From an uncultured Christensenella sp. (GTDB lineage Bacteria; Bacillota; Clostridia; Christensenellales; Borkfalkiaceae): a DNA stretch of 64,000 nucleotides. A program made the position numbers and the translations under genes. This document shows positions 31,229 to 39,428 of this stretch, in pieces. How positions within the stretch are numbered: the stretch's first letter is position 1; the number at the start of each line of letters is the position of its first letter. The DNA is taken from positions 62,001 through 126,000 of the forward strand of contig CAJUET010000005.1 of assembly GCA_910585595.1 (NCBI GenBank), read 5' to 3'. The notes beneath the pieces are model-generated. The model saw only the letters and a list, made by a program, of their open reading frames with translations, searched no databases and was not told the origin of the DNA.

Positions 31229-33802
31229 ATGAACGCGGAAAAATATACGAAAAATTCTATAAAAGCGATCGAAAAAGCACAGTCGCTTGCGGCGGAATAC
31301 GGCAATTCCGAGCTTACGACTTTGCACCTTGCGGCTGCGCTTTCGGTAAACGGCGGCACGCCTTTTCGTATGCTCAAAAAGGCGGAATGCGATGCGGAGG
31401 GGTTTAGCCGCGCCGTGACGGAAGAACTCAGGCGCCTGCCCCGCGTATCGGGTTCGGGCGTGGGGGAAGCGTACCCGTCCGCTTCGCTTCGCCGTCTGCT
31501 TTCGGAGGCGGAGAAACTTGCTTCCGCCATGAAGGACGAGTACGTTTCTGCGGAACATCTCTTTCTATGCCTCTTTGACAATGCGGAGCGCGGGCTTGAT
31601 AAAGTGTTCGGGCGTTTCGGCGTGACGAAGGAGAAATTCTTACAGGGCTTGAAGGCGGTGCGCGGAACGCAGAACGTGACGAGCGACAATCCGGAAGGCA
31701 CCTACGAGGCGCTCGAAAAGTACGGAAGCGATCTTACGAAACGCGCCTCTGAACACAAGTTGGAACCCGTCATCGGCAGGGACGAGGAAATCAGAAACGT
31801 CATTCGCATTCTTTCGAGAAAGACGAAAAATAACCCCGTCCTGATCGGCGAACCGGGCGTCGGGAAAACGGCGATTGCCGAAGGACTTGCACAGCGGATC
31901 GTTAAGGGCGACGTGCCCGAAGGCTTGCAGGACAGAACGCTCTTTTCGCTCGACGTAGGCGCATTGATCGCGGGCGCGAAGTACCGCGGTGAGTTTGAAG
32001 AGCGCTTAAAGGCGGTTCTTGCGGAAGTGACCAGATCGGAAGGAAAAATTCTGCTCTTTATCGATGAACTGCATACGGTCGTCGGCGCGGGAAAAGGGGA
32101 AGGGGCACTCGACGCGGGCAATATTTTAAAACCTCTGCTTGCGCGCGGAGAACTGCACTGCATCGGCGCGACCACGCTCGACGAGTACCGCGAATATATC
32201 GAAAAGGACGCCGCATTAGAACGAAGATTCCAACCCGTATTAGTAGGTGAGCCCACCGTCGAGGACACGGTCTCCATTTTGCGCGGACTCAAAGAGCGGT
32301 TTGAAATCTTCCATGGCGTGCGCATTCACGACGACGCGCTTATCGCGGCGGCAACGCTCTCCAACCGCTATATTTCGGATCGGTTTTTGCCGGATAAGGC
32401 AATCGACCTCGTCGATGAGGCGGCGGCAATGATCCGCACGGAAATCGATTCCATGCCGTCGGAGCTTGATTCTTTAAATCGTAAAATCATTCAGCTCGAA
32501 GTGGAGGAGAACGCGCTTTCCAAGGAAAAGGACAATCTCTCCACGGCGCGGCTCGAAACACTCAGAGCGGAACTTATAAAGCTCAAAGAACAGTTCGATT
32601 CAATGAAGGTCGTTTGGGAGGAGGAGAAGGCGCGTATCCGAGAGGAGAAGGTTTTGAAAGAGCAAATCGATTCTCTGCGCGGAGATTTAGAAAATGCAAA
32701 AGCGCACGGCGATTACGACACGGCGGGGCGTATCGAATTCGGAGAACTTCCCGAACTCAATAAAAAGCTTGAAGAAGCGCAACGAAACAACAAAGAAAAG
32801 CGTATGCTGCAAGACGAGGTGACGAAGAATCAAATCGACGAAATCGTTTCCCGTTGGACGGGTATTCCCGTAAAGCGGCTTGAAGAGGGGGAAAAAGAGA
32901 AGGTTTTGCGCCTCGGAGAAGAACTTCATAAGCGCGTGATCGGGCAGAACGAAGCGGTTAAAAAGGTCTCTGACGCGGTGTTAAGAGCGCGCGCGGGCAT
33001 TTCCGATCCCAATCGCCCCATAGGCTCCTTCCTGTTTTTGGGACCTACGGGCGTGGGTAAGACCGAGCTTGCAAAATCGCTTGCCGAGAATTTGTTCGAC
33101 GATGAAAAGAATTTGATCCGGATCGACATGTCGGAATATATGGAGAAGTTTTCCGTCTCCCGCCTTGTAGGCGCGCCTCCCGGATACGTCGGTTACGAAG
33201 AGGGCGGCACGCTCACCGAGGCGGTGCGCAGAAAACCTTATTCGATTATTTTGTTCGACGAGATCGAAAAGGCGCATCCCGACGTTTTCAATATTTTGTT
33301 ACAGGTACTCGACGACGGAAGAGTGACCGATTCGCAGGGTCGTACGGTCGATTTTAAGAATACGATTATTATTCTGACTTCCAACTTGGGTTCGGATATC
33401 ATTATGGAAGGGATCGAGAACGGCGAAATTTCCTCTTCGGCGCAGGAGCGGGTTATGGAGCTTTTAAAGCGCAGTTTCCGTCCCGAATTCTTGAACCGCC
33501 TTGACGAAATCGTCACCTTTAAACCTCTTTCCGAAGAGGAAATCGATAAAATCGTAGAAATCCTGCTTGAACGGTTGAAAAAACGTTTGAAGGCGGAAGG
33601 GCTTACGCTTATCGTTACGGATAGGGCAAAAGCGCATATTTCCGACGGAGGCTACGATCCCGTTTACGGGGCACGTCCGTTAAAGAGATTTATTCAGTCG
33701 CATATCGAAACACCGATTGCACGTTATATCGTTTCCGGGGCGACCAAAGAGGGGAGCGAGATCACGCTCGACTACGACGGAGAACAAATCATAATCAAGT
33801 AA
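31229..33802 (+). CDS. clpB: ATP-dependent disaggregase ClpB
   Basis: 857 residues, the typical ClpB length. With DnaK it pulls proteins out of aggregates. An N-terminal Clp-N double repeat covers about 1-145. The first AAA+ module has Walker A GEPGVGKT (about 207) and Walker B LLFIDELHT. A long coiled-coil middle domain (about 400-525, with EEEKARIREEKVLKEQID) distinguishes ClpB from ClpC. The second AAA+ has GPTGVGKT (about 607) and IILFDEIEKAH, then a D2 small domain ending GARPLKRFIQ. There is no IGF/IGL ClpP-binding loop that I can see. The ribosome-binding site is GGGAGG. It is transcribed alone. Confidence 0.94.
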   Translation: MNAEKYTKNSIKAIEKAQSLAAEYGNSELTTLHLAAALSVNGGTPFRMLKKAECDAEGFSRAVTEELRRLPRVSGSGVGEAYPSASLRRLLSEAEKLASAMKDEYVSAEHLFLCLFDNAERGLDKVFGRFGVTKEKFLQGLKAVRGTQNVTSDNPEGTYEALEKYGSDLTKRASEHKLEPVIGRDEEIRNVIRILSRKTKNNPVLIGEPGVGKTAIAEGLAQRIVKGDVPEGLQDRTLFSLDVGALIAGAKYRGEFEERLKAVLAEVTRSEGKILLFIDELHTVVGAGKGEGALDAGNILKPLLARGELHCIGATTLDEYREYIEKDAALERRFQPVLVGEPTVEDTVSILRGLKERFEIFHGVRIHDDALIAAATLSNRYISDRFLPDKAIDLVDEAAAMIRTEIDSMPSELDSLNRKIIQLEVEENALSKEKDNLSTARLETLRAELIKLKEQFDSMKVVWEEEKARIREEKVLKEQIDSLRGDLENAKAHGDYDTAGRIEFGELPELNKKLEEAQRNNKEKRMLQDEVTKNQIDEIVSRWTGIPVKRLEEGEKEKVLRLGEELHKRVIGQNEAVKKVSDAVLRARAGISDPNRPIGSFLFLGPTGVGKTELAKSLAENLFDDEKNLIRIDMSEYMEKFSVSRLVGAPPGYVGYEEGGTLTEAVRRKPYSIILFDEIEKAHPDVFNILLQVLDDGRVTDSQGRTVDFKNTIIILTSNLGSDIIMEGIENGEISSSAQERVMELLKRSFRPEFLNRLDEIVTFKPLSEEEIDKIVEILLERLKKRLKAEGLTLIVTDRAKAHISDGGYDPVYGARPLKRFIQSHIETPIARYIVSGATKEGSEITLDYDGEQIIIK

Positions 33803-33809
33803 TTTTTAT

Positions 33810-33845
33810 AAAAGCTTCCGCGTGATTGTGCGCGGAAGCTTTTTG
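33810..33845. terminator. Terminator after clpB
   Basis: AAAAGCTTCCGCG and CGCGGAAGCTTTT form a 13-bp stem around eight bases. Confidence 0.88.
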
Positions 33846-33886
33846 TAAGGAAAGAAAATAAATTTTTATAAACGTCTCATTATCGC

Positions 33887-33915
33887 TTGACTTGAAAGGC
33901 GATTTTGAATATACT
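33887..33915 (+). promoter_or_regulatory. Promoter of tRNA-Thr(GGU)
   Basis: TTGACT (33887-33892), 17-bp spacer, TATACT (33910-33915), 13 bases before the tRNA. Confidence 0.82.
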
Positions 33916-33928
33916 GTTATCGTATTTT

Positions 33929-34004
<76 letters not shown>

Positions 34005-34034
34005 TAGTCCTCGCTTTTGCGAGGGCTATTTTGC
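34005..34034 (+). terminator. Terminator after tRNA-Thr(GGU)
   Basis: TAGTCCTCGC pairs with GCGAGGGCTA around TTTT, followed by TTTT. A second hairpin with a T-run (GTGCCGT with ACGGCAT, 34055-34087) comes 20 bases later. Confidence 0.8.
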
Positions 34035-34085
34035 TACTTTTCGAATTATTTACGGTGCCGTTCTCGTAAGGGGACGGCATCTTTT

Positions 34086-34325
34086 TTAATCGACTAAATT
34101 TTTAAAATCAAAATAAGGTGCGCTAAAAAAGTCATTAAAATTTATTCCCAAGCCCGCACAGATACCATAAATGAATTTTATTTGTATCGACTCGTTTCTC
34201 GCTTTTACGATATCGATCAACGTTGAGTTGGCTATACCTGTTTTTAAACTCAGACCGTGAACAGTAAGATTATGTTCGGTACATAGTTCTTTTACTCTTA
34301 CGGCAATAGCATCTTTTAGTTTCAT
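34086..34325 (-). CDS. Small XRE-family transcriptional regulator
   Basis: 79 residues, almost all a Cro/C1-type helix-turn-helix (IAVRVKELCTEHNLTVHGLSLKTGIANSTLIDIVKARN at about 7-45) with a short C-terminal helix region IKFIYGICAGLGINFNDFF. Such stand-alone XRE proteins usually repress their own promoter. The intergenic region it shares with the next, divergent gene holds two copies of TTTACGA-N4-TCGTAAA, one close to its own start, consistent with autoregulation and control of its neighbour. The composition is A/T-rich compared with the core genes. Confidence 0.9.
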   Translation of the reverse strand: MKLKDAIAVRVKELCTEHNLTVHGLSLKTGIANSTLIDIVKARNESIQIKFIYGICAGLGINFNDFFSAPYFDFKNLVD

Positions 34326-34341
34326 AAAACACCTATCATTA

Positions 34342-34406
34342 TTTACGAATGTTCGTAAATTCAGTATAGGTATTTTTTAAGTTCTTAGTTTACGACCGTT
34401 CGTAAA
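34342..34406. promoter_or_regulatory. Two operators TTTACGA-N4-TCGTAAA
   Basis: Copies at 34342-34359 (centre ATGT region) and 34389-34406 have identical 7-bp half-sites; their centres are 47 bp apart. They flank a TATACT box (reverse strand, 34368-34363) that could serve the XRE gene. The first site is 17 bp from the XRE start, the second 34 bp from the divergent gene. Confidence 0.75.
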
Positions 34407-34439
34407 CTTCAAGATTAAAATTTAATTTGGAAGATTATA

Positions 34440-34939
34440 ATGCAAAAAATATGTTGTTGCACGGGACACAGACCGCAAAAATTTCCGTTTGAGTACGGCG
34501 GTAAAAATAAAGAATTTTCAACATACTTGGCAGAGCTGAAAAGTAAGGTTGAAAATGCAATCATAGAATATGGCGTAACCTGCTTTATATCGGGCATGGC
34601 GTTAGGGGTTGACCTTGATTTTGCGGAAATCGTTTTAAAACTGCGCAAAACCTATTCTTTAAAGTTGGAGTGCGCAATTCCGTGCCCGATCAGACCTTAA
34701 AATGGGATCAAAAAGAGATCGCGCGTTATAACCGTATTCTGAAAAGGGCGGACAGCGTTACGCTTGTTTCCGAACGTTACACGTCCGGATGTATGTTAAA
34801 GCGCAACCGATATATGGTAGATAAAGGCGACCTTGTAATTGCGGTTTTTAACGGCATTGAAAAAGGCGGAACTTGGTACGCGATTCAGTATGCGCAAAGG
34901 AAAAACGTACCGATATTGATCGTAAATCTGAAAATATAA
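34440..34939 (+). pseudogene. SLOG/DUF1273 (YpsA-like) protein, frameshifted
   Basis: Two overlapping ORFs in different frames together give one DUF1273 protein of about 166 residues. The first part (34440-34700) opens CCCTGHRPQKFPFEYG and runs to FISGMALGVDLDFAEIVLKLR and LECAIPC. The second part, in the -1 frame from about 34670, continues PDQTLKWDQKEIARYNRILKRAD, VSERYTSG, RNRYMVDKGDLVIAVFNG and GGTWYAIQYA. The break lies at CCC near 34688-34690, as if one C was lost from a run. SLOG proteins bind nucleotides or nucleotide-derived signals. The locus is next to an XRE repressor with operators on this promoter. A sequencing error cannot be excluded, but its neighbour is also broken. Confidence 0.8.
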
Positions 34940-34955
34940 ATAAGGGAGAAATTTT

Positions 34956-35829
34956 ATGAAGTATTTAACAAAAGAATTTTTTACGTTAGAGGTTTTATCT
35001 TATGCAAACTCTCACGTAAGACAATCAAAAAGAGCCGAGCAGAAAGACGAGCGTTTTTATAAGCGCATTTATAAAAAAATATATGCTGTCTTCGAGAAGT
35101 TCAGTAAATCATGCGATCGGTATCACGATACGGAAGAAGATTAAAAAAAATCGAAGAATATATCAACGAGCCAAACATCACCGACGAGGAACGTAAACGC
35201 AGAATCGAATTTAAGAAAATACACGAGCAGTTACACGGGAACGGGAACAGGACGGTTTATGATTTCGACGAAAAATTATGTGCGGAACAATTTGAAGAGC
35301 GCAACCGTTGGCTGACTTCGGTCTATCATCAATTTCCGCAAGAGATATTGGACAAAATTGCGGATATTCGCGTATTCGTATTGTGATACGCAAGTGCGGA
35401 AGTAAAAAGATCGTTGCGGCCGTATTGCGCGAAATTGAAAAAACAGTGAAAGAAACGAAAAATAAAGCCTATTCGGAAACGAACGAGGCGGAAAATTATT
35501 TAACGCAAGAACTCGGCTTAAACGAATACGACGGGTGTTTGCTGATGGGGATAGAAGAAAGAAACGGCACGATTTATTTGAAGGGCGAGGAAAATGACTG
35601 TCTGATCATAAAAGACGGTAAAATTCTGGAAGGCAAGGATAGGATCATTTATCCCTATGACGCAAGTAAACCGAATTGTCCGTGGAGCAGAGTTGTGTAT
35701 GCAGAGTTGCACCGGATAAGCGATAAATTCGAGCTGCACTTTTTGGTGGAAAACAGTAATGCGATCGGAAAAACCGATTTATGGTATTTAACGATAGGAT
35801 GCACGGATATTATAGAAACAAAATTATAA
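34956..35829 (+). pseudogene. DUF4085-like gene with several disruptions
   Basis: Three frames must be joined to restore one protein of about 290 residues. It begins MKYLTKEFFTLEVLSYANS (34956), with GGGAGAAA upstream, and breaks at TAA 35142-35144 beside an eight-A run. It continues in another frame (LKKIEEYINEPNITDEERKRR to QEILDKIADIRVFVL) to TGA 35384-35386. Reading that TGA as a Gly codon gives GYASAEVK, then one A is missing from a five-A run (35404-35408) before KKIVAAVLREIEKTV and the C-terminal part DGCLLMGIEERNGTIYLKG to LWYLTIG. This layout fits my memory of DUF4085 proteins. At least two frameshifts and one nonsense change indicate decay. Confidence 0.7.
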
Positions 35830-35856
35830 AACTGTTAAGAGCAAGACAAAAGTATT

Positions 35857-35973
35857 TTACGCTTTGTTATGATATGCGTTCTGAAAGCCGTCTTTGCGTT
35901 TGAATGCAAAGACGATATTCGGAATCATTATGATTATAACGATGATCATGCCCCAATAGTTGAACCAACCCAT
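35857..35973 (-). pseudogene. Truncated small membrane protein
   Basis: 38 residues: MGWFNYWGMIIVIIMIPN followed by IVFAFKRKDGFQNAYHNKA, then a stop. A good ribosome-binding site (GGAGA) precedes it on the reverse strand. The opening looks like the N-terminus of a longer multi-pass membrane family that normally continues well beyond the K-D-G-F segment, so this is likely a fragment. It lies beyond the broken DUF4085-like gene and adds to the picture of a decaying accessory patch. Confidence 0.55.
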
Positions 35974-36018
35974 GTTATCTCCGTTTGCCGTGCGAATGAC
36001 CAGTTTATAAAGTGTGCT

Positions 36019-36927
36019 TTACTTTTTTTCTTTGCGGCGTTTGTCGTTGATAATTTGAAGCGCTGTTTCGTCTATGACGGAAATTCCCTCTTCCTTTGCA
36101 ATCGAAACCATTTGAGAAAGCGCCGCTTTTAAGAAGATGCGCGGGATCTTTGTGAGTTTAGCGCACGCCTCGTCGGTAAAGGTCACTTCGGGGTCGATCC
36201 GCTTTGCCGCGTATTTTACGGTATTTACGTCGCCCTCCTTCGCTTGGATCTTTTCGGGAAAGGGCTTTTTGAACTTTGAACACCAAAAGTGCGTGCTGTC
36301 GCGGTAGCCGTAGTCTACGGGCACGTCGGGAAAGTTCTTTGCGGAGACGCCGTTGATAACGGCGTTGTAATATTTATCCTTCATTAAAATTTTGTCGATT
36401 TTTAAAATAAAGTGAGATCCGAACTTGCTCGTAATGCCGTTAAAATTGCGGTAGGGCGGTTCGTAGCCCTCTAAACAGCCCGCCTTGTCAAGGTGCGCAT
36501 TCTCCAAACTGCTGTCCCAAGTGCACTCGAATACCTGAAACGCCTCTTTAATGATTTTGGGACGGTCGCCTTCCGCTTGCCCGTTTTCCAGAGTAAAAAT
36601 GCAGTTTTTCATCTTTTCCGCCGTCGCGTCGCCGGGGAAGCCGAGGCGCACCGCTTCGCGGAAATACTTCCTGTCGTCGGGAATAAAGTTCAGGGAAACC
36701 TTGCTTCCGCGCAAAATATTCTGCGCAGTGTTCGAGCTGTTGCGGCACTCTAAAATCATGGCGTAATACTCTTTTCCCGCGATGTAGTAGGGGAAACAGA
36801 GCGAATAAGAACCGAGATTGGTTTCTCCGTTTTCGGAAACTGTGCCCGCAAGTATTGTCGGCATGGGGAAGAACGAAGAGGTTTGGTAAAAGTTGTCTAC
36901 GATGCGTAAATCTTTGAATGAACTCAT
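36019..36927 (-). CDS. Flavin-reductase-like protein with PCP_red C-terminal domain
   Basis: 302 residues from ATG 36927 (AGGGG upstream); the longer in-frame ATG at 36951 is less well placed. Residues 1-210 form a split-barrel flavin-binding domain (FFPMPTILAGTVSENGETNLGSYSL, then SLNFIPDDRKY) as in the flavin-reductase/nitroreductase-like barrel group. The last 50 residues (VTFTDEACAKLTKIPRIFLKAALSQMV) match the small PCP_red helical domain also found on radical and light-independent chlorophyllide proteins. This combination occurs in uncharacterised anaerobe proteins. It would bind FMN in the cytoplasm. It follows a DUF4874/DUF4832 lipoprotein gene by 32 bases, likely in one transcript. 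Confidence 0.8.
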   Translation of the reverse strand: MSSFKDLRIVDNFYQTSSFFPMPTILAGTVSENGETNLGSYSLCFPYYIAGKEYYAMILECRNSSNTAQNILRGSKVSLNFIPDDRKYFREAVRLGFPGDATAEKMKNCIFTLENGQAEGDRPKIIKEAFQVFECTWDSSLENAHLDKAGCLEGYEPPYRNFNGITSKFGSHFILKIDKILMKDKYYNAVINGVSAKNFPDVPVDYGYRDSTHFWCSKFKKPFPEKIQAKEGDVNTVKYAAKRIDPEVTFTDEACAKLTKIPRIFLKAALSQMVSIAKEEGISVIDETALQIINDKRRKEKK

Positions 36928-36959
36928 AATTTTACCCCTTATTTTTTGCACAGGCTTTA

Positions 36960-38351
36960 TTATATTTCGATGCTGCCGATTTTGTTTGCTTTAAGCGCGG
37001 AATTCCACAGCCCGTCGTTTGCAAATTGCAGACTGTAGAGGGGCTCGCCCTCGTTTTCCTCACCGTACAGGCACAGATAAACGTCGTATTTACCTTCGCT
37101 CAAATTCAGCTTTAAGGAGCACTGAAAAGCAGTATTTCCCGTAAAACGTACGTCGGCGTATTCCGTTGATTTTACTTCGCGGTTTTCGTTCGTAAAAATG
37201 AATTTTACTTTTTTCTCATTGTTTAAATTGCCGAATCCCACGTTTTTCAGCGTGAGTTTAACGCTCAGTTTATCGGGTTTATCGGAGTATCCGAACACGG
37301 AATCGCTCAGGACGAACCGATACCCCATGTGGTTTTCGATGTATTCGAAAGCGGTCTTTCCGTAATAAATTTTATCCTTGCCGCAGGCTTCCGTATAAGC
37401 GCTGTTTTTCCATTTGTCGATCACGCGGTTATTCCATTCAACGTTCAGATAGCTCAGATGAAGCATATTCATCTCGGGAAGACAAGCGTCAATGTCGTGA
37501 AGGCTGCTTTCCGGAACCACGACTTCCCCGCCGAAGGGCAGGTGGGCGGTCTGTCTATTCAAAAACTTAAGTTCCTTTTCGCGGTTCGTATAGGTGCCCA
37601 AGTCGCTGTCCGAACCCAGAAATCCGTCGTTATAGAGCCCTAAACGGTAAGAATTTTCTGTGGCGGGGATCTCGCAGGTTTCCGCCTCGTCCATCGTAAT
37701 GCCGAGGTAGTTATAGATCATTTCGGGCGTTCTGACGAGCACGGGAATATTCGATGTGCAGTCGAGAAAAGTATCGACGATAGGGGATATATGTTCTGCA
37801 TTCGCGATTTTGCTCGAATGCATCTCGCCCCAAGGACCGATCAGACCCGTTTCGATTGCAGTGATTGTGTTGCGGTACGCATTCAGGACGGGGCTTATTT
37901 GTTGTATGTGTTGCAGAATGATTTCAAGGGCGGGTTCCTGATCTTTTTTACCGCCGTAAGAGGGGTCGTATGCAAATCTTACGATTGCGTTTTTATCTTT
38001 CGTTTTCAAGTAAGAAAGCAGTCCGCCGAGCCCGTCCAACGCCGCTTGGGTCAGCAGCCTGTCGCCCGTTCCGTTCACCGCCCCCGAAAATGCGCTGATG
38101 TCGGCGCGCAGATGATAAAGACGGGTGGAAGCGGTTACGATATTCTGATCGTAGGAAACGCCTTCCTCGCTTACCCTTACATAGACGGGGCGGTAGAAAC
38201 CTTGATCGGGGTTGTTGATTTTTGCAACGCTCTCCGTGTAATTGAGTTTTTGCGGGTGCGCTTTTTCTCTGTCGCACGCCGTAACGGAAAGGCAGGCGAT
38301 TGCGCCGAAAACCGCCGATATTACCGTTAAAATAAATTTCTTGAATTTCAT
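36960..38351 (-). CDS. DUF4874/DUF4832 lipoprotein
   Basis: 463 residues with a lipoprotein signal (MKFKKFILTV ... LSVTAC, Cys 26), so anchored on the outer face of the membrane. The body matches the DUF4874-DUF4832 pair: an N-terminal TIM-barrel-like part with NPDQGFYRPVYVRV, LYHLRADISAFSG, IVRFAYDPSYGGK and TAIETGLIGPWGEMHSS, which resembles a glycosidase-like active cleft, then a beta-sandwich at about 345-463 (FVLSDSVFGYSDKPDKLSVKLTLKNVG). Its relatives are thought to act on glycans, but no activity is established. ATG 38351 has GGAG at good distance and a clear promoter. Confidence 0.85.
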   Translation of the reverse strand: MKFKKFILTVISAVFGAIACLSVTACDREKAHPQKLNYTESVAKINNPDQGFYRPVYVRVSEEGVSYDQNIVTASTRLYHLRADISAFSGAVNGTGDRLLTQAALDGLGGLLSYLKTKDKNAIVRFAYDPSYGGKKDQEPALEIILQHIQQISPVLNAYRNTITAIETGLIGPWGEMHSSKIANAEHISPIVDTFLDCTSNIPVLVRTPEMIYNYLGITMDEAETCEIPATENSYRLGLYNDGFLGSDSDLGTYTNREKELKFLNRQTAHLPFGGEVVVPESSLHDIDACLPEMNMLHLSYLNVEWNNRVIDKWKNSAYTEACGKDKIYYGKTAFEYIENHMGYRFVLSDSVFGYSDKPDKLSVKLTLKNVGFGNLNNEKKVKFIFTNENREVKSTEYADVRFTGNTAFQCSLKLNLSEGKYDVYLCLYGEENEGEPLYSLQFANDGLWNSALKANKIGSIEI

Positions 38352-38378
38352 AAATTTAACGCTCCGTTTTCAGCATTC

Positions 38379-38407
38379 ATAATAACACGGCTTTTAAAAT
38401 TTTTCAA
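38379..38407 (-). promoter_or_regulatory. Promoter of the DUF4874 lipoprotein gene
   Basis: On the reverse strand TTGAAA (38407-38402), 17-bp spacer, TATTAT (38384-38379). Confidence 0.7.
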
Positions 38408-38426
38408 TCGTTTATAGAATTCTATG

Positions 38427-38452
38427 AAAAAAGCACCTTCGGGGTGCTTTTG
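38427..38452 (-). terminator. Terminator after the 39245 lipoprotein gene
   Basis: AAAAGCACCCC and GGTGCTTTTTT on the reverse strand pair around CGAA, just past the stop codon. Confidence 0.85.
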
Positions 38453-38459
38453 TTCTCAA

Positions 38460-39245
38460 TCAGTTTTTTAATTTCCAATCGAAGTCAAGCTCCAAAATAT
38501 AGCCCTGCTTGATCGTTCCGTCGGGACCCGCAATCAGGATCCCGAGGGAAGTCTGCCACTTCGTTACCTTGTTATCTGCGTCGTACACGATTTCGATATC
38601 CTGACGGAAATTACAGCCGATGCCGCCGCTGATACTGGAAGGAATTTCGGCATAGTCCGCAGTTTTGACGACCAGATTTCCGTTTTTATCGTTCCAATAA
38701 GTGTAGATGTCGTTAAAGGGGATCGTGCCTCTGTCGGAGGACTCTTTAAAACGCGCGTTCATCGATTCCATATAGTCCAAAATTTCCATATTGATAAATA
38801 TGTATTTTGCACATATCTGATTGGAAGGGGAAAATTCGTTCTCTTTCAGTGCGCTTTTTAAACTTGTTCCCTCGTGCGTATACAGCTTCGTCTGTTTATT
38901 CCCTTTTTCGTCGTAATAGGTGGCTGTGATTTCCACGGAGGCGAACGTATTCAAAACGTTATTGATCTCTTCGTCCGAAGGGGAGGGCGCGGTTTCGTCG
39001 CCTACGATATCGGTCACGGCGCTGTATGTGCTCGCTCCGCTGCTCTGTACGCCGGACTTTCTTGCGACCAAACTCTTTGCGGCTGTTGCGGAAATGCTTT
39101 TTCCGACGGCATAGTCGGTAAGGAATTTTCCGTAATAGCTGAATTCGCCGAAATATTTCGTTGCGTTCGAACAGCTCGACATTAAAACCGTAAACGCGCA
39201 CGATAGAGCGGCAACGAACAGCGCAAAAAATTTTTTCTTCTTCAT
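38460..39245 (-). CDS. Lipoprotein of unknown function
   Basis: 261 residues; the signal MKKKKFFALF ... LMSSC places lipid on Cys 25. No family recognised. After a Ser/Ala-rich segment (about 45-80) comes a domain beginning DEEINNVLNTFASVEITATYYDEKGNKQTKLY and ending DGTIKQGYILELDFDWKLKN, with many beta strands. It may be a substrate-interacting or signalling surface protein. It has its own promoter and terminator and shares no transcript with the DUF4874 gene. Confidence 0.82.
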   Translation of the reverse strand: MKKKKFFALFVAALSCAFTVLMSSCSNATKYFGEFSYYGKFLTDYAVGKSISATAAKSLVARKSGVQSSGASTYSAVTDIVGDETAPSPSDEEINNVLNTFASVEITATYYDEKGNKQTKLYTHEGTSLKSALKENEFSPSNQICAKYIFINMEILDYMESMNARFKESSDRGTIPFNDIYTYWNDKNGNLVVKTADYAEIPSSISGGIGCNFRQDIEIVYDADNKVTKWQTSLGILIAGPDGTIKQGYILELDFDWKLKN

Positions 39246-39287
39246 ACAGTACCCCTTACAGCAGTTTCCCGTTTGTTTCAGGTTTTC

Positions 39288-39316
39288 ATTATAGCATTAT
39301 GACGATAAAATTACAA
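39288..39316 (-). promoter_or_regulatory. Promoter of the 39245 lipoprotein gene
   Basis: On the reverse strand TTGTAA (39316-39311), 17-bp spacer, TATAAT (39293-39288). Confidence 0.78.
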
Positions 39317-39428
39317 GTGATTTCCAATAGAAATTGCGCGCGCCGTAAGAAAGACGTACCCGCGCCTGTCATTTGAATATGATAAAATAAGTCCGCATAA
39401 CAACTTCCCGATTGCCGATAATGGAGAT

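Noticed and set aside
31229..33802. ClpC rather than ClpB
   Set aside because: The middle region is the long ClpB coiled coil, total length equals ClpB and no mcsA-mcsB-ctsR neighbours are present.
35384..35386. Recoded TGA (selenocysteine or glycine code)
   Set aside because: Other genes in the window use TGA as a normal stop, and two frameshifts lie nearby in the same gene; decay is simpler.
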